Source: Rhodospirillaceae bacterium (GTDB taxonomy: Bacteria > Pseudomonadota > Alphaproteobacteria > UBA8366). Taken from it: a DNA stretch of 50,288 nucleotides. The notes below the pieces were generated by a model. The model was not told the origin of the DNA. It did not search any database and saw only the letters and a list, made by a program, of their open reading frames with translations. A program made the position numbers and the translations under genes. How positions within the stretch are numbered: the stretch's first letter is position 1; every line of letters begins with the position of its first letter. Below are positions 25,669 to 36,298 of the stretch, piece after piece. The stretch is taken from contig PAZH01000082.1 of the NCBI GenBank assembly GCA_002716125.1, positions 1-50,288 on the forward strand, read 5' to 3'.

Positions 25669-26553
25669 ATGCCAAACAACATCGCCACAGCCACTTCTTC
25701 CTCCAAGGGCATTCTCTTGATGCTGTTGTCGTTGTTTATGCTGACCTGTTCAGACGCCGCAACGAAATGGCTCGGTGCGGACTATCCAGCGGGTCAGATC
25801 ATCTGCTTTCGGGCGGTTTTTTCTCTGATCCCCATCCTGGTCATGGTGATGCTCAAGGGCGGAATGCGGAGCCTCCGCATCAACGACCGACGCGGTCAAG
25901 CCTGGCGCGCGTTCTATTTTGCCGTCGGGTCGTCGTTGATCGCTGTTTCCATGATCGTGCTCCCCATCGCGGACGCCGCCGCCATTTTATATGCCGGACC
26001 ATTGATGATCACGGCCATCGCCGTTCCAATGTTGGGCGAGCAGGTCGGGTGGCGGCGATGGACCGCCGTTGCTGTCGGTTTCGGCGGTGTGGTTATCATG
26101 TTGCGCCCGACACCGAGCGCCATCCAATGGCTGGGCTTTCTCCCGCTTGCAGCTGCATTTTGCAGCTCGATGCGCGATATTTATGCGCGGCGCCTTGCCG
26201 GGTCCGAGACTGCCAACTCGATGATGTTCTGGTCGGCGCTCGCAACGATTTTCTTGGCACTTCTCTCCCTCCCCTTTGGATGGAAGTTGCCAAGCCTTCT
26301 CGATTGGGGATTGCTCGCCATGGCCGGTCTGTTCATCGGCGTCGCCCATTATCTCATGATTGAATCCTACCGCGTGTCCGAAGCGGCCGTCGTGGCGCCG
26401 TTCAAGTATTCAGGCATTCTTTGGGCCGTTATGTTTGGCTATATCGTTTGGGGCGATGTACCGGACGCATTCATCATCTGCGGCGGCACGCTGGTCATCG
26501 CGAGCGGTCTCTATATTCTGCACCGGGAAACGAAACGAAAGAGAAGCGCATGA
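25669..26553 (+). CDS. EamA/DMT family transporter 1
   Basis: Ten-helix drug/metabolite exporter of 294 residues made of two EamA repeats. Families of this type export amino acids, nucleotides, amines or other small metabolites. The ATG at 25669 begins MPNNIATATSSSKG just before the first helix. GEQVGWRRWTAVAVGFGGV marks the end of repeat 1, and EAAVVAPFKYSGILWA with VIASGLYILHRET closes repeat 2. Its TGA overlaps the ATG of the next transporter by four bases. It is first of four tandem paralogues. The substrate is unknown. Confidence 0.9.
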   Translation: MPNNIATATSSSKGILLMLLSLFMLTCSDAATKWLGADYPAGQIICFRAVFSLIPILVMVMLKGGMRSLRINDRRGQAWRAFYFAVGSSLIAVSMIVLPIADAAAILYAGPLMITAIAVPMLGEQVGWRRWTAVAVGFGGVVIMLRPTPSAIQWLGFLPLAAAFCSSMRDIYARRLAGSETANSMMFWSALATIFLALLSLPFGWKLPSLLDWGLLAMAGLFIGVAHYLMIESYRVSEAAVVAPFKYSGILWAVMFGYIVWGDVPDAFIICGGTLVIASGLYILHRETKRKRSA

Positions 26554-27449
26554 ATGCGCCTCAATCCGCGCCCGGCAAAGGCATGACCCCGGCAACCAAG
26601 GGCATCTTGCTCATGGTGTTGGCGATGTTCTTCATCTCCGTCATGGGTGTTGCGACGAAGACGGCCGGCATCAGCCATCCGATTATGCAAGTTGTGTTCG
26701 TGCGGAATTTCTTCGTGCTCGCGCTCGTACTCGTTATGGTTTGGCGTAAGGGTGGCATGGCGAGCCTCAAGGTGAACGACCGAAAAGGTGTGGGACTTCG
26801 CGCCTTCTTCCAATTCGGGGCAGCAACCTTCATCTCAACCACGGTCATCCTGCTCCCCTTGGCGGATGCAGAAGCGCTCTTCTTCGCCGCGCCCCTGATT
26901 ATCGCATTCCTTTCAATGCATTTCCTGGGCGAGCGTGTCGGCTGGCGGCGCAAGACCGCGATCTTCGTCGGCTTCATCGGCGTGATCGTTATGCTGAGGC
27001 CAACGCCCGACCTGATACAACCGATCGCCCTGTTCGGCGTTGTCGCCTCCGTCTTTATCGCACTGCGCGACATCTGGACACGCAAGCTACGCGAAGGGGA
27101 GACCGCCAATGCCATCATGTTTTGGTCGGAGCTTGGTGTGATTGTCGGCTCGCTGCCCTTCGCTCTTTATGTGTGGCAGCCGCTCACCCTCCCCGACCTC
27201 GGCATCATCGCGTTCGCGGGTATTGTCTTGGGTGCCGCACAGTTCACGATGGCGGTCGCCTTCCTCACCGCCGAGGCAGCCACCGTGGCCCCCTTTCGCT
27301 ATACCGTGATCTTGTTGACGACCTTGTTCGGGTATCTTTTCTTCGGCGACATCCCGGACGCATTCGTTATTGGCGGCGTAGCCATCGTGATCGCGAGCGG
27401 CCTTTACATCTTACGGCGCGAGACTCAACGATCAGCAGGCCAAGCTTGA
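26550..27449 (+). CDS. EamA/DMT family transporter 2
   Basis: Second tandem paralogue, 299 residues, starting at the ATG that overlaps the previous stop (ATGA). The first helix follows ATKG near residue 16. GERVGWRRKTAIFVGFIGV ends repeat 1, and EAATVAPFRYTVILLTTLFG with VIASGLYILRRET ends repeat 2. Helix 1 here has FFISVMGVATKTAG where the other three copies have S/N-D/G-A/T-TKW, so this copy may differ in substrate. A longer open frame upstream only overlaps copy 1 and is not used. Confidence 0.9.
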   Translation: MNAPQSAPGKGMTPATKGILLMVLAMFFISVMGVATKTAGISHPIMQVVFVRNFFVLALVLVMVWRKGGMASLKVNDRKGVGLRAFFQFGAATFISTTVILLPLADAEALFFAAPLIIAFLSMHFLGERVGWRRKTAIFVGFIGVIVMLRPTPDLIQPIALFGVVASVFIALRDIWTRKLREGETANAIMFWSELGVIVGSLPFALYVWQPLTLPDLGIIAFAGIVLGAAQFTMAVAFLTAEAATVAPFRYTVILLTTLFGYLFFGDIPDAFVIGGVAIVIASGLYILRRETQRSAGQA

Positions 27450-28333
27450 ACGAATACTCAACCTCATCACTGCCGGGCATTCTCTGGATGCTTGTCGCCA
27501 TGGGGCTTCTCGTACTTTCCAATGGCACGACCAAATGGATCAGCACGGAATATTCGGCCGGGCAAATCATGATCTTTCGCAGTTTGTTCGCGCTTCTATT
27601 TCTCGTCCCGATGGTATGGCGCGGCGGCGGCCTCTCTTCACTCCGCATAACGAGTTGGCGGAACCAGACACTTCGGTCTTTCTTCCACACCATGACGGCG
27701 ATCTTGATTGTCACCAGCGTCATTATCCTGCCATTGGCCGATGTCGAAGCGCTCTTATTTTCCACGATCTTGTTCACGGTACTGCTTTCCGGCCCCCTGC
27801 TCGGAGAGAAAGTCGGATGGCATAGATTGACCGCCGTCGTATTTGGATTTGTCGGAGTCATCATTATGCTTCGACCGACCCCGGAGCTTCTGCAACCTGC
27901 GGCCTTTCTGAGCATTGCCGCCGCTCTTTTCTCCGCCCTTCGCGATATTTGGGCCCGCCGGATGCGGGACACGGAGACGGCCAACGCCATGATGATGTGT
28001 GCCGAAACGATGATTCTGGTCGTATGCGTCTTTGCGGCCTTTTCCGGCTTAGCGATTGCCGAATGGCGTCCCGTTTCGACCGACGCCTTTCTCCTCATGG
28101 CGCTCAACGGCTTTATCTTTGGAGGCGCTCAATATGCGATGATTCTCGCCTTTCAGAACGGCGAAGCCGCTGTCGTAGCCCCCTTTCGATACAGCGCCGC
28201 CATTTGGGCTGTATCGTTCGGCTACTTGATGTTTGGCGATCTGCCAGACTGGTTTGTCGTGGTTGGCGGCACCATCGTTATCGCGAGCGGTCTCTACATC
28301 CTGCATCGGGAGACGCGGAGAACGCTCATATGA
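27446..28333 (+). CDS. EamA/DMT family transporter 3 (TTG start)
   Basis: Third tandem paralogue, 295 residues. No ATG precedes the first helix, and the TTG at 27446 overlaps the previous TGA (TTGA). It gives a protein aligned with copies 1 and 4 from LPGILWMLVAMGLLVLSNG onward. GEKVGWHRLTAVVFGFVGV, EAAVVAPFRYSAAIWA and VIASGLYILHRET mark the repeats. The use of TTG within the same overlap geometry supports translational coupling along the array. Confidence 0.88.
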   Translation: MNEYSTSSLPGILWMLVAMGLLVLSNGTTKWISTEYSAGQIMIFRSLFALLFLVPMVWRGGGLSSLRITSWRNQTLRSFFHTMTAILIVTSVIILPLADVEALLFSTILFTVLLSGPLLGEKVGWHRLTAVVFGFVGVIIMLRPTPELLQPAAFLSIAAALFSALRDIWARRMRDTETANAMMMCAETMILVVCVFAAFSGLAIAEWRPVSTDAFLLMALNGFIFGGAQYAMILAFQNGEAAVVAPFRYSAAIWAVSFGYLMFGDLPDWFVVVGGTIVIASGLYILHRETRRTLI

Positions 28334-29211
28334 ACGCGGGCGGCCACCAAGATTCACCCGGGCGCGGAATTGCCTTAATGCTGGGCGGCTTATTACTGCT
28401 GACAATCAATGACGCGACGGCAAAATGGCTGACGGACAGCTATCCCGTGCCTCAAATCATTTCATTGAGGGGCATCACGATCTTATTGCCGTTGGCTATC
28501 ATCCTTTACTTCCGCGGCGGGTTCGCAGCTTTCAAACCATACCGCGTCCGGAACCAGGCGCTTCGTGCATTGTGTTTCGTCGGATCGACATTCTTTATCA
28601 TTACCGCACTCAGCATGATGCCTTTGGCGGACGCGGTTGCATTTACCTTCACCAGCCCGCTGATTATTGCGGCGCTGGCACCCTTTTTGTTGTCGGAACA
28701 CGTTGGTTGGCGGCGCTGGAGCGCCATTATCGTCGGCTTTGCCGGTGTCGTCGTCATTGCCCGCCCGACTCCAGACGCTTTTCAATGGGCGGCCCTTGTC
28801 GCGCTGGGCGCCGCCTTCTGGAGCGCGCTTCGCGATATGGTCACGCGCCGCATCAGCGCGGAGGAATCGTCCGACCTCATTCTCTTTTATTCTACCGTCG
28901 CGGTAATGACGGTCGGCGCGCTTGCGGCGTTCGTCTATCCATGGCGCATGCCCGACGCGGAAGATTGGGCGCTCTTTACGTTGCTCGGCGTGCTGAACGG
29001 TGGGGCGCATTACATGATGATCGAAGCGCATCGCTGGGCCGAAGCATCTGTCATTGCGCCCTTCCGGTACACCGCCTTGGTTTGGGCCTTCATCCTTGGA
29101 TATTTTCTCTGGGGCGACGTTCCAGACGCTTGGCTGCTCTCCGGTTCGGCTTTAGTCGTTGCATCAGGCCTCTATATTCTTCACCGGGAGACCCGCGCCA
29201 AACAATCTTAG
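28330..29211 (+). CDS. EamA/DMT family transporter 4
   Basis: Fourth tandem paralogue, 293 residues. It starts with an ATG overlapping the stop of copy 3 by four bases. GIALMLGGLLLLTINDATAKW is helix 1. SEHVGWRRWSAIIVGFAGV ends repeat 1, and EASVIAPFRYTALVWAFILG with VVASGLYILHRET ends repeat 2. The next gene, a hydrolase, follows after 9 bases, so the array and the hydrolase probably share a transcript. Confidence 0.9.
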   Translation: MNAGGHQDSPGRGIALMLGGLLLLTINDATAKWLTDSYPVPQIISLRGITILLPLAIILYFRGGFAAFKPYRVRNQALRALCFVGSTFFIITALSMMPLADAVAFTFTSPLIIAALAPFLLSEHVGWRRWSAIIVGFAGVVVIARPTPDAFQWAALVALGAAFWSALRDMVTRRISAEESSDLILFYSTVAVMTVGALAAFVYPWRMPDAEDWALFTLLGVLNGGAHYMMIEAHRWAEASVIAPFRYTALVWAFILGYFLWGDVPDAWLLSGSALVVASGLYILHRETRAKQS

Positions 29212-29220
29212 GAGCGCTAA

Positions 29221-30027
29221 ATGCCAACCATCGAAACGTCGACGGGACCACTCGCATATGATGTAACCGACCTCTCGCCAAATTGGCGGGAACCCCAGGA
29301 AACAATCCTGTTTCACCATGGTGTCGGCATCGACATGGACATCTGGTCCGACTGGCTACCTGTGCTTGCGACTGAATTTCGTTGCGTGCGTTTCGACATG
29401 CGCGGCTGCGGTCGTTCGAGCATCCCGCAGACGGATCACCATTGGACGATGGATGCCATGATGGCCGATCTCCTCGCCGTCGCGGATGCAGCCGAGGCGG
29501 ACCGGTTTCATCTCATCGGCGAATCAATCGGGGGAACCATTTCGCTCTACACGGCAATCAATGCTCCCGACCGCATTCTTAGCGTCACAGCGCTTTCGAC
29601 AGGACACAGAGGCAACTACATCCAGCAAGTCGGTGGTTGGCGCGAGATGGTCGAGAACGACGGCTTCGCCGTTTGGACCGAGAAGATGTTGGAGCATCGC
29701 TTCTATCCCGGCGCCGTCGACGAGGATATCTACGACTGGTTCGCCGAGACTCAAGCGGATTCGAGCCCGGAGACAACCTTGGCCCTCGGCGAAATGCTGA
29801 TGGCACAGGACCTGTCCGGCGAACTCGAGAAGATCAATTGCCCCGTCTTGCTGATCCATCCGGACTCGAGCCCTTTCCTGCCGGTGACTATGTCAGCTGA
29901 AATTCACAGTTTATTGCCGAACTCTGAAATGATGGTCATCCCCCACGCAAAACACGCCATCGCCTGTAGCCATGCGACGGAAGGCTCGATCGCATTTATG
30001 GATTTCGTAAGCGAACGAGTCGTTTGA
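29221..30027 (+). CDS. Alpha/beta hydrolase (3-oxoadipate enol-lactonase-like)
   Basis: Soluble hydrolase of 268 residues. The oxyanion region is FHHGVGIDMDIW at about 31-42, and RFDMRGCGRSS follows. The nucleophile elbow GESIGG is at 100-105 with S102. The acid is likely in LLIHPDSSPFLP, and the catalytic His is probably H245 in PHAKHAIA. The layout resembles enol-lactonases and esterases of aromatic catabolism. It lies 9 bases after the transporter array and 23 bases before a crotonase. The substrate is unknown. Confidence 0.85.
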   Translation: MPTIETSTGPLAYDVTDLSPNWREPQETILFHHGVGIDMDIWSDWLPVLATEFRCVRFDMRGCGRSSIPQTDHHWTMDAMMADLLAVADAAEADRFHLIGESIGGTISLYTAINAPDRILSVTALSTGHRGNYIQQVGGWREMVENDGFAVWTEKMLEHRFYPGAVDEDIYDWFAETQADSSPETTLALGEMLMAQDLSGELEKINCPVLLIHPDSSPFLPVTMSAEIHSLLPNSEMMVIPHAKHAIACSHATEGSIAFMDFVSERVV

Positions 30028-30050
30028 GCGCTTAGACAGAGGATCAATTC

Positions 30051-32173
<2,123 letters not shown>

Positions 32174-32193
32174 TCACAGTCTAAGGATGCGCC

Positions 32194-33564
32194 ATGAGAC
32201 CGGTCATTCATATCGACGCACCTTGGCGGGCGGAATTCAAAGCGACTTCGCGATTGGCCGGACCGTTGGTGATTACGCAGCTGGCGCAATTTTCGCTCAG
32301 TCTAACCGACACGATATTTATCGGCCGGCTGGGCGGGGACGCGCTGGCAGCCGTCGGCCTTGCCTCGACGCTCTACATTGTCGCGTATTTGCTCTGCATG
32401 GGAATCCTAGCGGCGGTCCCTCCCTTAGCCGCACAGGCATATGGTGCGCGTAAGCCGCGTTTGATGCGACGCACGATCCGCCAAGGCCTGTGGATTTCGG
32501 TCATGCTCGGCATTCTGTCGATCGGCGCCCTGTGGCCGGCCGAACAGATTTTCCTTTTACTCGGCCAAACGCCGGATTTGGCAGCCGTGTCACAAGAATA
32601 TGTACGCGCCGCTGTCTGGGGCATCGTCCCGGGTTTATGTGTCATTGCGATGCGCGGTTTTATCTCTGTCATGGACCGTCCCAACTTCATCCTCATCGTG
32701 ATGTTGACGGGATTTACGGTAAATGCGCTTGCCGACTACGGCTTCATATTTGGCGTTTGGGGATTCCCGAAATTGGGCGTTATGGGTGTCGGGCTCGCAA
32801 CTACATTCACGAATTTCGCCATGTGCGCCGCGATTATGATCATCGCCATGAAGGCGAACAGATTAAGGCGCTACAACGTCCTGGGACGATTCTGGCGCCC
32901 AGATTGGTCCGTCTTTAAAGATATCCTGAAGGTCGGTATTCCGATCTCGGCGATGATCATGATGGAACATAGCCTATTCGCCTCCGCGACATTCATGATG
33001 GGCAATCTCGGAACGGCGGAGGTCGCCGCACACACCATCGCACTACAACTGGCGGCAACCAGTTTCATGGTACCGCTTGGTATTGGTCAGGCTGCCGTTA
33101 TTCGGGTCGGTCTCGCGGTTGGACGCAAGGACATTGAAGGCGTTCGCCGCGCCGGCTGGCTCGCGATCGGTCTCGGATTTGCCTTTATGTTCGGGCCCGC
33201 CGTTCTCTTTGCAACGATGCCGGAATTCCTCATCGGCTTGTTCATTGATATTGACGCTCCCGCGAATGCGGACGTGCTGACTCTCGGGATTTCCTATCTT
33301 TTGATTGCCGCGATCTTCCAACTTTCGGACGGGACGCAATGCATCGCTGCGCACACCTTGCGAGGCCTGCGCGATACGCGCGTACCAATGTTGATTGCCG
33401 GGTTGTCCTTTCTGGTGATCGGTTTCCCATCCGCCTTTTATACGGCTTTTTATACTCCGCTTCGGGGAGACGGTATCTGGTGGGGTCTACTGATCGCACT
33501 TAGCCTTGTTGCAGTTCTTTTGAGCATCCGGTTTCATTACAAGACCAAAGAGCCACTCAAATGA
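32194..33564 (+). CDS. MATE family efflux transporter (NorM-like)
   Basis: Twelve-helix cation-coupled multidrug exporter of 456 residues. The first half contains LVITQLAQFSLSLTDTIFIGRLGG and the second GIPISAMIMMEHSLFASATFMMGNLG, the usual duplicated MATE repeat. GIGQAAVIRVGLAVGRKD and GDGIWWGLLIALSL are family-like. It is divergent from pobA across 113 bases, and its TGA overlaps the ATG of tlyA by four bases. Confidence 0.92.
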   Translation: MRPVIHIDAPWRAEFKATSRLAGPLVITQLAQFSLSLTDTIFIGRLGGDALAAVGLASTLYIVAYLLCMGILAAVPPLAAQAYGARKPRLMRRTIRQGLWISVMLGILSIGALWPAEQIFLLLGQTPDLAAVSQEYVRAAVWGIVPGLCVIAMRGFISVMDRPNFILIVMLTGFTVNALADYGFIFGVWGFPKLGVMGVGLATTFTNFAMCAAIMIIAMKANRLRRYNVLGRFWRPDWSVFKDILKVGIPISAMIMMEHSLFASATFMMGNLGTAEVAAHTIALQLAATSFMVPLGIGQAAVIRVGLAVGRKDIEGVRRAGWLAIGLGFAFMFGPAVLFATMPEFLIGLFIDIDAPANADVLTLGISYLLIAAIFQLSDGTQCIAAHTLRGLRDTRVPMLIAGLSFLVIGFPSAFYTAFYTPLRGDGIWWGLLIALSLVAVLLSIRFHYKTKEPLK

Positions 33565-34313
33565 AAAAACCGGCAAAGCGCGAAAGAGCGGACAAGATCC
33601 TTGTCGAGCGCGGACTGGCGGAAAGCCGCACCCGCGCGCAAGCCATGATCATGGCCGGTTCCGTGTTCATTGGTGAACAGCGAGTCGACAAACCTGGAGA
33701 CATGATCCCGCTCGACGCCGACGTTGTCGCACGCGGTCAGGAACATCCTTGGGTGTCGCGTGGCGGCATGAAGCTCGATCATGGTCTTCGACATTTTTCC
33801 ATCGATCCAGCCAACAGCATTTGTATCGATGTCGGTGCATCCACGGGCGGTTTTACCGATGTCTTGTTGCAGAATGGTGCCGCTAAGGTCTACGCCGTCG
33901 ATGTTGGACGCGGTCAGCTCGATTGGAAGTTACGCCAAGACGAACGCGTTATCGTCCTCGAGGGCACAAACGCCCGTTATCTGACGGGCGAACAGATTCC
34001 CGAAATTGCCGACCTCATCGTCTGCGACGCGAGTTTCATCGGGCTCGAGAAAGTACTGCCGGCTTCGCTTGCACTTGCAAAACCGAGGGCGAAGCTCATC
34101 GCGCTGATTAAACCGCAATTCCAAGCAGGTCGAAAAGATGTGGGCAAAGGCGGTGTCGTTCGAGACACTGCTATCCACCAGCGGGTTTGTGATGAAGTGT
34201 CTGCGTGGTTAGAGGAAACCGGTTGGCGACCCAGCGGCATTACGGAGAGCCCAATCAAAGGGCCCAAAGGCAATATCGAATTTCTCGTATTCGCAGAGCG
34301 AAATGCCGATTGA
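33561..34313 (+). CDS. tlyA: TlyA family rRNA 2'-O-methyltransferase
   Basis: SAM-dependent methyltransferase that modifies 16S and/or 23S rRNA in this family (the same group includes hemolysin-A annotations). An S4 RNA-binding domain covers residues 5-65 with RADKILVERGLAESRTRAQ, followed by a FtsJ-like domain with DVGASTGGFTDVLL at 90-103. The catalytic tetrad is K71 (RGGMKL), D156 (CDASF), K184 (IKPQF) and E240 (GNIEF). The start overlaps the MATE stop by four bases. Length 250 is usual. Confidence 0.93.
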   Translation: MKKPAKRERADKILVERGLAESRTRAQAMIMAGSVFIGEQRVDKPGDMIPLDADVVARGQEHPWVSRGGMKLDHGLRHFSIDPANSICIDVGASTGGFTDVLLQNGAAKVYAVDVGRGQLDWKLRQDERVIVLEGTNARYLTGEQIPEIADLIVCDASFIGLEKVLPASLALAKPRAKLIALIKPQFQAGRKDVGKGGVVRDTAIHQRVCDEVSAWLEETGWRPSGITESPIKGPKGNIEFLVFAERNAD

Positions 34314-34332
34314 TCCGTGTTTCGCGGTATAA

Positions 34333-34357
34333 GCTGCACCACGCAGCAAATTTCTTT
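34333..34357 (+). terminator. Weak hairpin with T-rich tail after tlyA
   Basis: GCTGC at 34333-34337 and GCAGC at 34343-34347 pair around a 5-base loop, followed by AAATTTCTTT. It lies 20 bases after the tlyA stop and could end the MATE-tlyA transcript. The stem is short, so the call is tentative. Confidence 0.3.
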
Positions 34358-34478
34358 ACGCCATAATTGCACGGGCTTCTACCGCGCGAACTGGCGACCA
34401 AGCTTTATTAACTATTCCGCGACTATATTTATTCTTACGGAGCGGATATGAGCGAAGGGATAAAGGCGTTAAAGAAAG

Positions 34479-34991
34479 ATGCACGATCAAACGGGCATAC
34501 CAGACCGAATTCATCCTGACTTAGAAGAATTCTTGAAATACTGGCGTTCCAGAAAAGAGGCGCGCGATATTCCGGCTCGAAGGAATATCGACCCCCAAGA
34601 TATCCCGCACCTGCTCCGCGGTATTTGCATATTGGAAATAAACTATGACGGTGAGGACATAGAACGCGTTAAGTTTCGCCTTGCCGGCACGCAGCTTTAC
34701 GAAATGGCGGGTAAGGAGTTGACGGGCAGCTACGTCGATGAGGTCGTCCCGCCCGATATTTACCCTGAAATCGCAACCCAGTTTCAATGGATCGTTGAAA
34801 ATCGCCAACCTTGCTTTCGCCGATTTCAATGGCGACACGGCCCGCTGCCTAAAATCACCTATGAAAGGGTGATGGCGCCGATTGCCTCCGATAATGACGA
34901 TTGCATTCAGCAGCTGATCGGAATGCATGTTATTTCGAGCAACCGAAACATTTTAAAGTCGCCTATCGCCGCGCAAATCCCTGTCGGTTGA
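34479..34991 (+). CDS. PAS_5 domain protein
   Basis: Soluble protein of 170 residues with only one recognisable unit, the PAS_5 (PF07310) domain found mostly in Alphaproteobacteria. LEEFLKYWRSRKEARDIPARRNIDP, split across the start of the domain, is the typical N-terminal signature, followed by DIPHLLRGICILEI and FRLAGTQLYEMAGKELTG. No output domain is present, so it is probably a ligand-sensing partner; ligand and partner are unknown. A TATATT box lies at 34422-34427, and AAAGAAAG stands just before the ATG. Confidence 0.8.
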   Translation: MHDQTGIPDRIHPDLEEFLKYWRSRKEARDIPARRNIDPQDIPHLLRGICILEINYDGEDIERVKFRLAGTQLYEMAGKELTGSYVDEVVPPDIYPEIATQFQWIVENRQPCFRRFQWRHGPLPKITYERVMAPIASDNDDCIQQLIGMHVISSNRNILKSPIAAQIPVG

Positions 34992-35017
34992 CCTAGCACT
35001 CAAATTCGGAGGCTCGC

Positions 35018-35704
35018 TTGCTGAAATTCTATTATAACACCGGTCCCAATCCGATGAAGGTTGCGCTGTTCCTTGAAGAAGCGGATTTGGCATATGAGGC
35101 AATCCCTCTCGATACTCGAAAGGGTGAGCAGCATGAATCGGGCTACCTTGCGATTAACCCGAATGCGAAAGCGCCGACCCTCGTCGACGGTGAGGCCGTC
35201 ATTTTCGATAGCAATGCAATCCTCCAATATCTCGGGGAGAAGACCGGCAAGTTCATGACCGGAGACACACCGGAGGAACGTGCCACTTTGCTTTCTTGGC
35301 TCATGTTCGTTGCAAGCGGTATCGGCCCGTATTCCGGACAAGCGGTTCATTTTAAGGTCTACGCGCCGGAAGAATTCCCATACGCCTTGAACCGATATGA
35401 TTTCGAGGCGAAACGGCACTTTCGAATTCTGGACGAGCGGCTCGGTAAACAGCCATACATGCTCGGCGCGAACTATACATTGGTCGATATGGCTGTTTGG
35501 GGATGGGCCCGAATTATGCCGCGCGTCATTGGCGCGGAGGCAGCGGACGAAATGCGTAATGTCAATCGACTGGTGGATGAAATCAATGCACGCCCTGCGG
35601 TTGATCGCGTACAGGAGTTACTCGCAGAGCATGCGTTTAAAACCGAGATGGACGCCGAATCTCATCGACACATGTTCCCCGGTAATACTCGCTTGACGTC
35701 ATAA
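35018..35704 (+). CDS. Glutathione S-transferase family protein (TTG start)
   Basis: GST of 228 residues. The N-terminal thioredoxin-like domain reads LKFYYNTGPNPMKVALFLEE and NPNAKAPTLVDGEAVIFDSNAILQYL, where APTL and the D-S pair contact glutathione. The helical C-terminal domain has YTLVDMAVWGWARI. The start is TTG at 35018 with GGAGG at 35008-35012, a strong ribosome site that decides the start. No ATG lies nearby before the first strand. It is 26 bases after the PAS protein. The xenobiotic substrate is unknown. Confidence 0.88.
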   Translation: MLKFYYNTGPNPMKVALFLEEADLAYEAIPLDTRKGEQHESGYLAINPNAKAPTLVDGEAVIFDSNAILQYLGEKTGKFMTGDTPEERATLLSWLMFVASGIGPYSGQAVHFKVYAPEEFPYALNRYDFEAKRHFRILDERLGKQPYMLGANYTLVDMAVWGWARIMPRVIGAEAADEMRNVNRLVDEINARPAVDRVQELLAEHAFKTEMDAESHRHMFPGNTRLTS

Positions 35705-35715
35705 AATCTGAATAT

Positions 35716-35751
35716 ATGCTGCCCTTAATGTCCGGACATAAAGTGCAGCAT
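35716..35751. promoter_or_regulatory. 36-bp near-perfect palindrome between GST and interrupted PAS gene
   Basis: The left arm ATGCTGCCCTTAATGTCC (35716-35733) and right arm GGACATAAAGTGCAGCAT (35734-35751) are reverse complements at 16 of 18 positions, with no spacer. The core ATGTCCGGACAT is perfect. It starts 12 bases after the GST stop and ends 40 bases before the PAS frame. No T tract follows on either strand, so a regulator operator fits better than an intrinsic terminator, though it would also fold as RNA. Confidence 0.55.
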
Positions 35752-35791
35752 GAAAATTTGAACTTTACTATCGACTCAACTCGGCGATCGA

Positions 35792-36238
35792 ATGTTAGAC
35801 GAATCGCTGGATTTTCAATCGCCCGAGTTGCAATCCGCATTACAGCTATGGAACTCGAAACGCAAAGCCGACGCCTTGCCTGCGCGGGGTGATTTTTAGC
35901 ACGAAGACCTCGCACCCTTTATGGGAAACATCGCCCTTATCAACGTCGAAAATCAACCGGTCCGGTATCAATTCCGACTGATCGGCACGAATATAACGTC
36001 AATCGTAAAACGAGATCAGACGAACGAGTATCTAGACGAAATCTACGATGACGACGCATTGAAGAATGTTGTCAGGTCGTTCGACTACATTTTGGAAAAC
36101 CGCAAACCTATTCGCGCGTTTGGTAACGTATCTCACGCTGAAAAGGGTCATCTTAACGTTGAAGTCCTTGATGCGCCGCTCGCGACGGACGGTCAAACCG
36201 TCGACATGATCATCAAATTCGTGAAGTGGACGCGTTAA
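35792..36238 (+). pseudogene. PAS_5 domain gene interrupted by in-frame TAG
   Basis: A continuous frame from ATG 35792 to 36238 encodes a PAS_5 protein except for TAG at 35897-35899. Before the stop it reads LQLWNSKRKADALPARGDF; after it HEDLAPFMGNIALINVE and RYQFRLIGTNIT. These align with YWRSRKEARDIPARRNIDPQDIPHLLRG of the PAS protein at 34479, with the TAG where that protein has Asp. A shorter product of 105 residues could restart at ATG 35921 but would lack the first helix and part of the domain. Read error, pseudogene and restart are all possible. Confidence 0.7.
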
Positions 36239-36298
36239 AACGTTTCTACCGAGCCCTTTCTGGTACAGTAGGTCTTTCCGCATCTACGGTATCATTCT

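Noticed and set aside
28483..29031. 182-codon minus-strand frame inside EamA transporter 4
   Set aside because: Highly charged shadow of a membrane-protein gene; no homology-like features.
35897..35899. TAG read as pyrrolysine or selenocysteine recoding
   Set aside because: TAG recoding is not expected in this lineage, no recoding element is visible, and the site aligns with an ordinary Asp; pseudogene or read error is simpler.
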